This document shows positions 37,501 to 45,026 of a DNA stretch of 54,828 bases, piece after piece. The stretch's first letter is position 1; each line of letters begins with the position of its first letter. A program made the translations under genes and the position numbers. Source of the DNA: Synergistaceae bacterium (GTDB lineage: Bacteria > Synergistota > Synergistia > Synergistales > Aminobacteriaceae); the NCBI GenBank assembly GCA_017445205.1, contig JAFSUP010000033.1, forward strand, positions 1-54,828. The letters are read 5' to 3'. The notes beneath the pieces were generated by a model. The model saw only the letters and a program-made list of their open reading frames with translations, was not told where the DNA came from and ran no database searches.

Positions 37501-37581
37501 TAAAAAAACCTCCTTAAAAATTTGTGCTATATTTTAGCAGTTTAGATTTTAATTCTCTGAAGTTAAGGAGTTGCTTTAATA

Positions 37582-38607
37582 ATGATTGAAAAAAGTTTGT
37601 TCGGAACGATGCCGGACGGTTCTCGTGTATATAATTACACTTTCATTGACGAAAAAAATCAAAGCGTCGTTATTAGCGAATATGCCTGCGCGATTATCGC
37701 GATTAACGTCAAAGATAAGAATGAAAAATTTTATGATGTCGCTCTCGGCTATGACACTCTTGAAGAATATCTCAGCGACACTAGAAATTTTGGCGCAACT
37801 GTTGGACGCTACGCAAACAGAATCGCGAACGGAAAATTTACGCTCAACGGCGTTACTTATAATCTCCCACGCAACAACGGACGCAACACTCTTCACGGTG
37901 GCTTCAAGCACTTCGGAAAAAAATTATTTGTGTCAGAATTAAAAGATGACTGCGTTATTTTTTCGCTCGAAAGTCCTGACCTTGATGAAGGCTTCCCCGG
38001 AAATTTCAATTTAAGTGTAAAAGTTTCATTCAAAGACGGAGCTTTAAGAATGGAATATGAATACGTCAGCGACAAAGACACCCCGGCAAGCATCACGAAT
38101 CACAATTATTTTAATCTCAATGGCCACGGACGCGGAACAATTTTTAATCACAATTTGAAGATTAAAGCAGAAAAATATTGCCGCGCTGATGAAGGCTTGC
38201 TCGCTCTTGCTCCGGCTGTGAGCGTCGAAGGAACGCCGTTTGACTTCAGAAACGAACGAAGAATTATTTACAAAGTTCTTGAATACTCGCCGGAAATTAT
38301 TGCGGCCAAGGGCGGCTTCGATCACTGCTACGACGTTCAAGGCGTAAAAAATCCCGTTGCGATTGCTGTCGGTGATGTCAGCGGAGTTAAACTCGAAGTA
38401 TCTTCGGATATGCCAGCGTTACAACTTTATACCGGCAACTCGATCGGCCATTGCAAAGGCAAAGACGGAGCTATTTACAACAACTTCGACGGCTTCGCGC
38501 TTGAGTGTCAGCAATTTCCCAACGCCGTCAATGAACCGCAATTCCCTAACGCTGTGATTAAAGCCGGGCAACTTACAAAGGCGTTCATCGAATACAAATT
38601 TTCTTGA
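37582..38607 (+). CDS. galM: Aldose 1-epimerase (mutarotase)
   Basis: 341 residues. It interconverts alpha and beta anomers of hexoses or pentoses before their catabolism. Family landmarks are ATVGRYANRIANGKF (93-107 region), NTLHGGFKHFGK (His-containing substrate block), NHNYFNLNGHG and, near the end, GFALECQQFPNAVNEPQFPN (split: GFALECQQFPNA, then NEPQFPN) with the catalytic Glu. AAGGAG is upstream. It lies near the pentose operon and may act on arabinose as well as hexoses. Confidence 0.93.
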   Translation: MIEKSLFGTMPDGSRVYNYTFIDEKNQSVVISEYACAIIAINVKDKNEKFYDVALGYDTLEEYLSDTRNFGATVGRYANRIANGKFTLNGVTYNLPRNNGRNTLHGGFKHFGKKLFVSELKDDCVIFSLESPDLDEGFPGNFNLSVKVSFKDGALRMEYEYVSDKDTPASITNHNYFNLNGHGRGTIFNHNLKIKAEKYCRADEGLLALAPAVSVEGTPFDFRNERRIIYKVLEYSPEIIAAKGGFDHCYDVQGVKNPVAIAVGDVSGVKLEVSSDMPALQLYTGNSIGHCKGKDGAIYNNFDGFALECQQFPNAVNEPQFPNAVIKAGQLTKAFIEYKFS

Positions 38608-38633
38608 AAAACGCTTTAGGCGTAATGTATAAT
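38604..38633 (+). promoter_or_regulatory. Promoter of the DUF4230 cassette
   Basis: TTGAAA (38604-38609), 18-nt spacer, TATAAT (38628-38633), overlapping the galM stop and 38 nt upstream of the ATG at 38671. It gives the cassette its own start of transcription. Confidence 0.6.
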
Positions 38634-38670
38634 CGTAAAAAATTTCCCTAAGTTAGGAGCAAAATTAAAA

Positions 38671-39635
38671 ATGTTAAGGAAAAATATTACCCCCCCCCAG
38701 AAGATGAATTAGAGAACACCACAGGCGAAACTGAGCCAATAAGCGAGGACGATTTTCAGTCCGCACTCGGAAATATTCACGGTGTTATAGGTGCACGCGA
38801 AGAGCTTGAAGAGGAACGTCAGAAAAAAGAGCAGCTTGAGAAAGATAAAGCCGAGCTCGAGAAAAAACTGAAAGAGATTCAGTCCAAGCCAGACAAGCAA
38901 GACGATATTAAAAAGTCAGACGGAAATAAATCAGGCGGCATAATCTCGACTTTATTTCATTGGGGTAGCAGAAAGCTTATCTTTCTAGTAATGCTGGCAG
39001 TTCTTGCTGTATCTGCGCTATTATGGGCGTATTCGTCTGTTCACTCATTATTCAAAACTAATTCAACCAACAATATAGGCGTTATTGTAACTGCTGTTGA
39101 AGCTTGCGCCGAGATGACAACATACCGTGCCTATTTCGAGTCGATCGCGGACCTTTCCGAAAAGGGGTGGATCTGGGATCGAAAATTTGCCGTGATATTC
39201 GGAGGTACTGTTGACTGTGGATTCGACATGCGAAAAGCTAAAGCGGAAATTTTCGAGGAAGAGAAGAAAATTGAAATTACTCTTCCGCATTGCTATGTTT
39301 TAAGAGCAAATGTCGATATAAAAACCATGAGAGTTTATGACGAAAAGGGAAGCCATAAGCTTGAAGAACAAAACGCAGTTATAGTCCGTGCACAAGAAGA
39401 AATACAAGAGAGGGCGACAAAAGAATGGAATATTCTCGTACTCGCTGAAGATAACGCCGTGAAAATCTACAAAGATTTCCTCAAATCATTTAACTATGAA
39501 GTCAGTGTAGTCTTTACTGACGACGAGAGCAAACTTAACGTTCCTTCAGGCAACAAGATAGACACTATGAAGGGCGGAGGCGTTCTCGTAGTTCACACTG
39601 CCCCCGAAAAAGAATCAAAGGAGGCAAAAAAATAA
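38671..39635 (+). CDS. DUF4230 membrane protein, frameshifted at a C9 tract (phase OFF as read)
   Basis: TAGGAG lies upstream of ATG 38671. With the nine C present (38690-38698) translation stops after 13 codons at TAG 38710. One more C (or two fewer) joins the ATG to a long open frame that runs uninterrupted from 38700 to TAA 39635, giving about 322 residues. The restored protein has an acidic N-terminus, a coiled coil (about 42-72), one membrane helix (103-122, RKLIFLVMLAVLAVSALL) and a DUF4230 domain (IGVIVTAVEACAEMTTYR, AVIFGGTVDCGFDM, the ITLPHCYVL strand). The internal ATG at 38991 lies within the membrane helix and lacks a ribosome-binding site. Either a slipped-strand phase-variable gene caught in the OFF state or a homopolymer sequencing error. 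Confidence 0.8.
38690..38698 (+). repeat. C9 homopolymer inside the DUF4230 reading frame
   Basis: Nine consecutive C spanning codons 7 to 10. C10 gives Thr-Pro-Pro-Pro and an open frame; C8 and C9 both lead to early stops. The only other homopolymer C run of this length in the window is in the promoter at 5734-5742. Confidence 0.9.
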
Positions 39636-40048
39636 TGTTGTCGCGTTTAGAATGGCTGTTAATCGGCATCATAGTAGCGCAGTTGTGCCTTAGTGACTCT
39701 ATGTGGAAGTTGTTAAAGAAATTCCTAAAGATAATCGTCTCGTGGCTCGGGCTATGGCCTATATTATCGGCAGTGATTGCGTGGTTAAGCGGCAAATGGA
39801 TTCCCCGCTGGATTAGTTCTATTCTCTCAGTCGCAGTAACACTTCTTGGGGCGTTATCAGGATATTACAAAGGCTATAACAAAGGTTATGATGACGCAGT
39901 CGCTGGGCGTCCAAGAAGCTGGACCGCATCAATACATCGAATGTTTGTCAAAGAAGAGCAGAAAGAAGAAGAGCAACAAGTTGAACAAAAAGAAAAAAGC
40001 GGCGGCTGGTTCAGTGGGGTTAAAAAGTGGTTTAGAAAGGCCAATTAA
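39635..40048 (+). CDS. Small membrane protein coupled to the DUF4230 gene
   Basis: 137 residues. The ATG overlaps the DUF4230 stop (TAATG) and has AAAGGAGG upstream. Two to three hydrophobic segments lie at about 5-22, 30-55 and 57-76. Then a Gly/Tyr repeat (GYYKGYNKGYDDAVAGR) and a Glu/Gln/Lys coiled tail (about 107-123) ending GGWFSGVKKWFRKAN, an amphipathic basic helix. No family recognised. Translational coupling means it may be expressed only when the upstream frame is ON. Confidence 0.7.
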   Translation: MLSRLEWLLIGIIVAQLCLSDSMWKLLKKFLKIIVSWLGLWPILSAVIAWLSGKWIPRWISSILSVAVTLLGALSGYYKGYNKGYDDAVAGRPRSWTASIHRMFVKEEQKEEEQQVEQKEKSGGWFSGVKKWFRKAN

Positions 40049-40104
40049 GTTTTCAAAAATAGATTCGTGAGCCTGTACAACGACTGAAAAATTTTAAGAT
40101 TTTT

Positions 40105-40128
40105 GTAGTGACCAAAGTAGTGACCAAA
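40105..40128. repeat. Perfect 12-bp tandem duplication
   Basis: GTAGTGACCAAA occurs twice back to back, between the cassette and the araD terminator. Confidence 0.8.
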
Positions 40129-40130
40129 AT

Positions 40131-40168
40131 AAAATCTCCCTGACGAATTTCATCAAGGAGATTTTTTA
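40131..40168. terminator. Bidirectional terminator, cassette and ara operon
   Basis: AAATCTCC pairs with GGAGATTT and an inner TGA/TCA extends the stem; T6 follows on the plus strand and an A/T run on the other. It separates the small membrane protein gene (+) from araD (-). Confidence 0.8.
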
Positions 40169-40191
40169 ATTTAAAGCATTATAACACTATG

Positions 40192-40890
40192 TTAATTTCC
40201 TTGTCCGTAATAGGCGTTCGGCCCGTGCTTGCGTAAATAATGCTTGTCTAAAACATACTGCGGAGCTTCGGCGGCGTTCGGATCGATCGTGATTGTGTAC
40301 ATTGCCATCTTCGCCATTTCTTCAAGGACTACAGCGTGATAGACAGCCTGAGCAGGACTCTTGCCCCATGTGAACGGCCCGTGGCAGCGGCATATGACTC
40401 CCGGGACTGCGAGAGGGTCTAAATTTCTTTCTTTGAACGTCGCTACAATAACTTTCCCAGTGTTGAGTTCGTAATCGCCGTCAACTTCTTCGCGCGTCAA
40501 ATTTCTTGTGCATGGTACAGGACCGTAAAAATAATCCGCGTGTGTGGTTCCGTAGCATGGAATATCGCGGCCTGCCTGTGCCCAGCCGACAGCGTGTGGG
40601 CTGTGAGTGTGAACAATTCCGCCGACCGTCGGGAAAGATTTATAAAGCTCAACGTGAGTTTTTGTGTCCGATGAAGGATTCATTTTGCCTTCGACGATTT
40701 TGTTATCAAAGTCAACGATGACTAAATCTTCGGGCTTGAGTTCGTCATATTCGACTCCTGACGGCTTGATGACAACGAGAGCTTTGTCTCTGTCAACCCC
40801 GGAGACATTTCCCCAAGTGTAGACAACAAGTCCGCGTTTCGGGAGATCCATGTTAGCTTCGTAAACTGCGTCGCGTAAATCTTTTAACAT
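40192..40890 (-). CDS. araD: L-ribulose-5-phosphate 4-epimerase
   Basis: 232 residues. It converts L-ribulose-5-phosphate to D-xylulose-5-phosphate, linking arabinose to the pentose phosphate pathway. Class II aldolase/epimerase landmarks: NVSGVDRDKALVVIKPSG, HTHSPHAVGWAQAG with the zinc His pair, and GTTHADYFYG. The final helix has HYLRKHGPNAYYGQ, a typical AraD ending. Last gene of the pentose operon, 14 nt after araA. The ribosome-binding site is weak (AGAGAGA). Confidence 0.95.
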   Translation of the reverse strand: MLKDLRDAVYEANMDLPKRGLVVYTWGNVSGVDRDKALVVIKPSGVEYDELKPEDLVIVDFDNKIVEGKMNPSSDTKTHVELYKSFPTVGGIVHTHSPHAVGWAQAGRDIPCYGTTHADYFYGPVPCTRNLTREEVDGDYELNTGKVIVATFKERNLDPLAVPGVICRCHGPFTWGKSPAQAVYHAVVLEEMAKMAMYTITIDPNAAEAPQYVLDKHYLRKHGPNAYYGQGN

Positions 40891-40904
40891 GATTCTTTAT
40901 CTCT

Positions 40905-42380
40905 CTATTTCAACTTCCAAGCTAAATCCGACAAGAATAAATCATGTTCGAGAGATTCTGTCGTCGTATCCTTGCTGATGTGTACGAACTCTATATCCAT
41001 TACGCGTGCCCAGTCGCGCATTTGTTCGGCGTCAACGTCGTATGAAAGCACCGTATGATGAGCGCCGCCTGCAAGAATCCAACATTCGAGTCCTGTTTTT
41101 AAGTTCGGCATTGCCTGCCACATTACACGAGCTACAGGAAGATTCGGCATCGGCATAATCGGCTTGACGCATTGAATATCTTGACAAATTAGTCGCAAGC
41201 GTCCGCCCATGTCAACGAGACTGACAACGACGGCCGGGCCTGCATGACCTTCAAAGACGAGTCGCGCGGGGTCTTCTTTGCCGCCAATCCCTAACGGGTG
41301 AACTTCGATTCTAGGTCTTGCGGCCGCGACTGACGGACAAACTTCAAGCATGTGAGCGCCGAGGCTGTATTCTTGGCCGGGGACAAGATGATAAGTGTAG
41401 TCTTCCATGAAAGCACTTCCGCCCTTTTGGCCTTCAGTCATGAATTTAATTATCGCGGTCATCGCGGCAACTTTCCAATCGCCTTCAGCTCCGTAGCCAT
41501 AACCTGACGCTAATAAATGCTGCGACGCTAAGCCGGGTAACTGTTTCATGCCGTATAAATCTTGGAACGTGTTTGAAAATGCTTTGCAGCCTTCGCGGTC
41601 AAACATTTTCTTCATTGCGATTTCTTCACGAGCCTGATAGCGAATCGCTTCGATGTTGTCAGTAGCGAAGTCGTAAAGATTTTTATATTCGTTCATGAGC
41701 ACGTCAACTTCGGCTTCTGTAACGGCGTTCATTTCGTCAACGAGCGCACCGACCGGCCAAGTATTAACCTGCCAGCCGAGTTGGGTCTGGACTTCGACCT
41801 TGTCGCCTTCAGTAACGGCAACCTCGCGCATGTTGTCGCCGAATCTCATGACCTTGAGAGATTTTGAAAATTCTGCTCCGACAGCGGCTCTCATCCAGCG
41901 GCCGAGTCTTTCCTGAACGTCTTTATCTTGCCAATAGCCTGCGATGACTTTGCGAGCGGCTCGGAGTCTTGCACCGATGAAGCCGTGTTCTCTGTCGCCG
42001 TGGGCGGCCTGATTTAAATTCATGAAGTCCATGTCGATTTCTTCATTCGGGATTTCGCGGTTGTATTGCGTTGCGAAATGACACCAAGGCTTCTGGAGGC
42101 TCGCGAGGCCGTTTATCCACATTTTAGAAGGGCTGAACGTGTGGCACCAAGTTATAATTCCGGCGCATTTAGTATCGTGGTTAGCATCGCGAATAACGTT
42201 TGTGATCTCGGCGTTAGTCTTCGCTGTAACTTTGTAAACGACTTTGCAAGGCAGCACGCTCGAAGCGTTGAGCTTGTCGGTCATTTCTTGAGCGCGTTTT
42301 GCGACTGTTTCAAGGACTTCCGGCCCGTAAAGATATTGACTGCCAACCACGAACCAAAATTCATAATCTTTGAGACTCAT
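40905..42380 (-). CDS. araA: L-arabinose isomerase
   Basis: 491 residues from ATG 42380 (AGAGGTGA 9 nt upstream); the GTG four codons earlier is part of that ribosome-binding region. It isomerises L-arabinose to L-ribulose with Mn2+. Landmarks: FWFVVGSQYLYGPE, WCHTFSPSKMWI, FGDNMREVAVTEGDK, EVCPSV and the metal His in GGAHHTVLS. Normal length. In an operon with tal, the FGGY kinase and tkt upstream and araD downstream. Confidence 0.96.
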   Translation of the reverse strand: MSLKDYEFWFVVGSQYLYGPEVLETVAKRAQEMTDKLNASSVLPCKVVYKVTAKTNAEITNVIRDANHDTKCAGIITWCHTFSPSKMWINGLASLQKPWCHFATQYNREIPNEEIDMDFMNLNQAAHGDREHGFIGARLRAARKVIAGYWQDKDVQERLGRWMRAAVGAEFSKSLKVMRFGDNMREVAVTEGDKVEVQTQLGWQVNTWPVGALVDEMNAVTEAEVDVLMNEYKNLYDFATDNIEAIRYQAREEIAMKKMFDREGCKAFSNTFQDLYGMKQLPGLASQHLLASGYGYGAEGDWKVAAMTAIIKFMTEGQKGGSAFMEDYTYHLVPGQEYSLGAHMLEVCPSVAAARPRIEVHPLGIGGKEDPARLVFEGHAGPAVVVSLVDMGGRLRLICQDIQCVKPIMPMPNLPVARVMWQAMPNLKTGLECWILAGGAHHTVLSYDVDAEQMRDWARVMDIEFVHISKDTTTESLEHDLFLSDLAWKLK

Positions 42381-42395
42381 TCTAATTTTCACCTC

Positions 42396-43427
42396 TTAAT
42401 TTTTAGCTTTGTTTTCGATCGCGGCCATCAACGACTCGAAAGCTTTATTAAAAGACTTCAAGCCTTCGTCAAGGAGTTGAGCACAGACTGCGTTAATATC
42501 AATTCCGAGAGCCGCGAGCTTTTTTAATTCTTCGTTTGCCGCGTCAAGATTAGATTCGAGAGTCAAGGCCGCTTGGCCGTGATTCACAAACGCTTCGAGA
42601 GTCGCGGGCGGTACGGTGTTGACAGTGTCAGGGCCGATTAAATCTTCAACGTATTTAACGTCGGAGTAAGATTTATTTTTCGTGCCGGTGCTTGCCCACA
42701 AAGGACGCTGAACAAGTTTCTCGTTTGCAAAGAGCTTTTTGAACTCCTGATAAATTAATTTGATTCCGTCAACGGCGATTCTTCCGCAAAGAGTCGAATC
42801 TTTATCGGCGAGTAATTTATCGACGGCTGTATCAACGCGGCTGACGAACACCGACGCAACTGACGCAGCTTTTCCCCCGCGCTTTGTGCCTTCGATGTAG
42901 GCTTTCGCGACGCTGATATATTGCTCTTTCGAGAAAATCAAAGTTGAATTTACGTTGATTCCTGCCGCTATGCACTCTGTGAGAGCTGAAACTCCTTCGG
43001 GAGTTGCGGGAATTTTAATCATAACGTTCGGACGATTAAGAAGAGCGAATAATCTCTTAGCTTCGGAGATTGTTGTATCTTTGTCGGACGCTAACAACGG
43101 ATTGACTTCAAGACTTACGTAACCGTCTTTGCCGTTCGTCTTGTCATAAACCGGGCGCATGATGTCTGCCGCCGCGCCGACTTCCTGAAGCGTCAAGACT
43201 TCGTAAATTTCTGCTGAAGACTTCCCGGCCTTTGCAAGCGATCTAATTTCGTCGTCATAGTCTGAAGTTTTTGCGATTGCGTTCTCAAAGATTGATGGGT
43301 TAGTCGTAACGCCCGTAACGCCGAGCTCGATCCATTCATCAAGACCGCCGTTAATCATTGCTTTGTTGATATAGTCAAGCCAGATGCTCTGACCTAAATT
43401 AAAAGTTTCGTGAATTGATGTTGCCAT
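42396..43427 (-). CDS. tal: Transaldolase
   Basis: 343 residues. It transfers dihydroxyacetone units in the non-oxidative pentose phosphate pathway. LGVTGVTTNPSIFENAIA and the Schiff-base lysine K138 in NVMIKIPATPEG are conserved, with INVNSTLIFS and RVDTAVDKLL following. The C-terminal residues 260-343 form the extended tail seen in this longer transaldolase type. AAGGAG precedes the ATG. Lying between kinase and isomerase genes, it provides the route from pentose phosphates to hexose phosphates. Confidence 0.94.
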   Translation of the reverse strand: MATSIHETFNLGQSIWLDYINKAMINGGLDEWIELGVTGVTTNPSIFENAIAKTSDYDDEIRSLAKAGKSSAEIYEVLTLQEVGAAADIMRPVYDKTNGKDGYVSLEVNPLLASDKDTTISEAKRLFALLNRPNVMIKIPATPEGVSALTECIAAGINVNSTLIFSKEQYISVAKAYIEGTKRGGKAASVASVFVSRVDTAVDKLLADKDSTLCGRIAVDGIKLIYQEFKKLFANEKLVQRPLWASTGTKNKSYSDVKYVEDLIGPDTVNTVPPATLEAFVNHGQAALTLESNLDAANEELKKLAALGIDINAVCAQLLDEGLKSFNKAFESLMAAIENKAKN

Positions 43428-43439
43428 TTTAATTTCTCC

Positions 43440-45023
43440 TTACCATTTAATTGCGTTAATCGCGGCTTTTTCAATTTCAAGTCCGGCTACGTAGCGTTGC
43501 GTGAACGTCTCAAAGCCCTTGACTTCTTCGGGGTCAGGATTGACAGCTTCGCCCGCAAGATTTTTGAAAATTCGTTTATCTAAATAATCTTCAAGTTTTC
43601 CGTCGCGCTTACCGTCAGCGAGGTACGCAGCAAGCAAAGCGATTCCCCACGCTCCGCCCTCTGAAGCCGTTGACATTACCGTAACAGGCGAGTTCACAGC
43701 CGCAGCTAAAAATTTTTGCATTACCAACGGAGTCTTAAAGAGTCCGCCGTGCCCTGTGATTCGGTCAAGCTTAACACCTTCGTCCTTTAACAAAATATCC
43801 ATGCCGAGTTTTACAGCTCCTAGCGACGTATATAAATTCACGCGCATGAAATTAGCAAGATTGAATTTGCTTTCAGGAGTACGAGCGAACAACGGTCGGC
43901 CTTCATTTATAAATGTAACGTTTTCGCCTGAATAATAACCGTAGGCCAAGAGCCCGCCGCAGTCTTTGTCGCCCTTTAATGCGTTCGTGTAGAGCTTTGA
44001 ATATAATTCGCCAGCGTCGGCTTTGATGTTCATGAGTTCGCAAAACTCGCCGAAGATATTAACCCAAGCGTTAAGGTCGCTCGTGCCGTTGTTTGCATGA
44101 GACATTGCACAAGGAAAGCCCGTCGGAGTCGTTACCATGTCAATCTCGCGATGAAGTTTTGAAAGTTTTTTCTCTAACACTATCATTGCGAACATGCTCG
44201 TGCCTGCTGAAAGATTGCCTGTGCGGGGTGCTACTGCGTTCGTGGCTACCATGCCTGTGCCTGCGTCGCCTTCGGGAGGACAAAGAGGAACTCCGGCTTT
44301 CAAATTCCCGGACTCGTCAAGCAAAGCGGCGCCGGCTTCTGTTAATTTGCCTGCCGCCTCGCCTGCAACTAAAACTCGAGGGAAAATCTCGCGAAGTTTC
44401 AACGGCTTGATTAACTCGTTGAATTTTTCTTCCATGCTTGAATCATAATCAAGTTTTTCTGAATCGATCGGGAACATTCCCGCAGCGTCGCCAATGCCGA
44501 TAACTTTCTTGCCCGTGAGCTTGTAATGAACATATGCCGCAAGCGTGAATACTGAAGCGACGTTCTTAACATGTTCTTCGCCGTCTAAAATTCTTTGATA
44601 TAAATGAGCGCATGACCATCGAAGCGGGATATTAAACTGGAACCAATCCGTGAGCGCGTCAGCGGCTTTCGTTGTGTTAGTGTTACGCCACGTCTGGAAG
44701 ATTGCGAGCTGTTTGTCGTCTTTGTCAAGAGCTATGTAGCCGTGCATCATTGCGCTAATGCCAATCGCTCCGAACGTCGAAGGAGTTACGCCGTATTTTT
44801 TTTCAATGTCTTTGCGAAGACTTGAATAACAATCTTTAAGCCCGGCGTCAACATCTTCAAGCGAGTATGTCCACACGCCGTCAACGAGTTTATTTTCCCA
44901 ATCGTGAATCCCCGAAGCTAAGACGTTGCCGTCATAGTCAACTAACACGCCTTTGATTCGCGTAGAGCCGAATTCGATCCCTAATGCCGTGTTGCCGTGA
45001 AGAATTAAATTTTTCGCGTCCAT
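43440..45023 (-). CDS. araB: FGGY-family pentulose kinase, probably L-ribulokinase
   Basis: 527 residues. It phosphorylates L-ribulose (or xylulose) with ATP. ALGIEFGSTRIKGVLVD (14-30) is the sugar-kinase phosphate-1 motif. ISAMMHGYIALD, CPPEGDAGTGMVATNAV and GNLSAGTSMFAM mark the two actin-like domains. The FGGY C-terminal signature appears as ITGHGGLFKTPLVMQ. It is of the type found in ara clusters of Bacteroidetes and Clostridia rather than E. coli AraB. Position between tkt and tal-araA-araD favours ribulokinase; xylulokinase is the alternative. Confidence 0.8.
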   Translation of the reverse strand: MDAKNLILHGNTALGIEFGSTRIKGVLVDYDGNVLASGIHDWENKLVDGVWTYSLEDVDAGLKDCYSSLRKDIEKKYGVTPSTFGAIGISAMMHGYIALDKDDKQLAIFQTWRNTNTTKAADALTDWFQFNIPLRWSCAHLYQRILDGEEHVKNVASVFTLAAYVHYKLTGKKVIGIGDAAGMFPIDSEKLDYDSSMEEKFNELIKPLKLREIFPRVLVAGEAAGKLTEAGAALLDESGNLKAGVPLCPPEGDAGTGMVATNAVAPRTGNLSAGTSMFAMIVLEKKLSKLHREIDMVTTPTGFPCAMSHANNGTSDLNAWVNIFGEFCELMNIKADAGELYSKLYTNALKGDKDCGGLLAYGYYSGENVTFINEGRPLFARTPESKFNLANFMRVNLYTSLGAVKLGMDILLKDEGVKLDRITGHGGLFKTPLVMQKFLAAAVNSPVTVMSTASEGGAWGIALLAAYLADGKRDGKLEDYLDKRIFKNLAGEAVNPDPEEVKGFETFTQRYVAGLEIEKAAINAIKW

Positions 45024-45026
45024 TGT

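Noticed and set aside
38991-39635. Reading the DUF4230 gene as starting at ATG 38991
   Set aside because: This start lies inside the membrane helix, has no Shine-Dalgarno, and ignores a 97-codon open stretch upstream that joins to a proper start through the C tract.
40060-40130. Remnant of an integrase C-terminus on the minus strand near the 12-bp duplication
   Set aside because: Only about 28 codons are open and no integrase motif is visible; too little to support.
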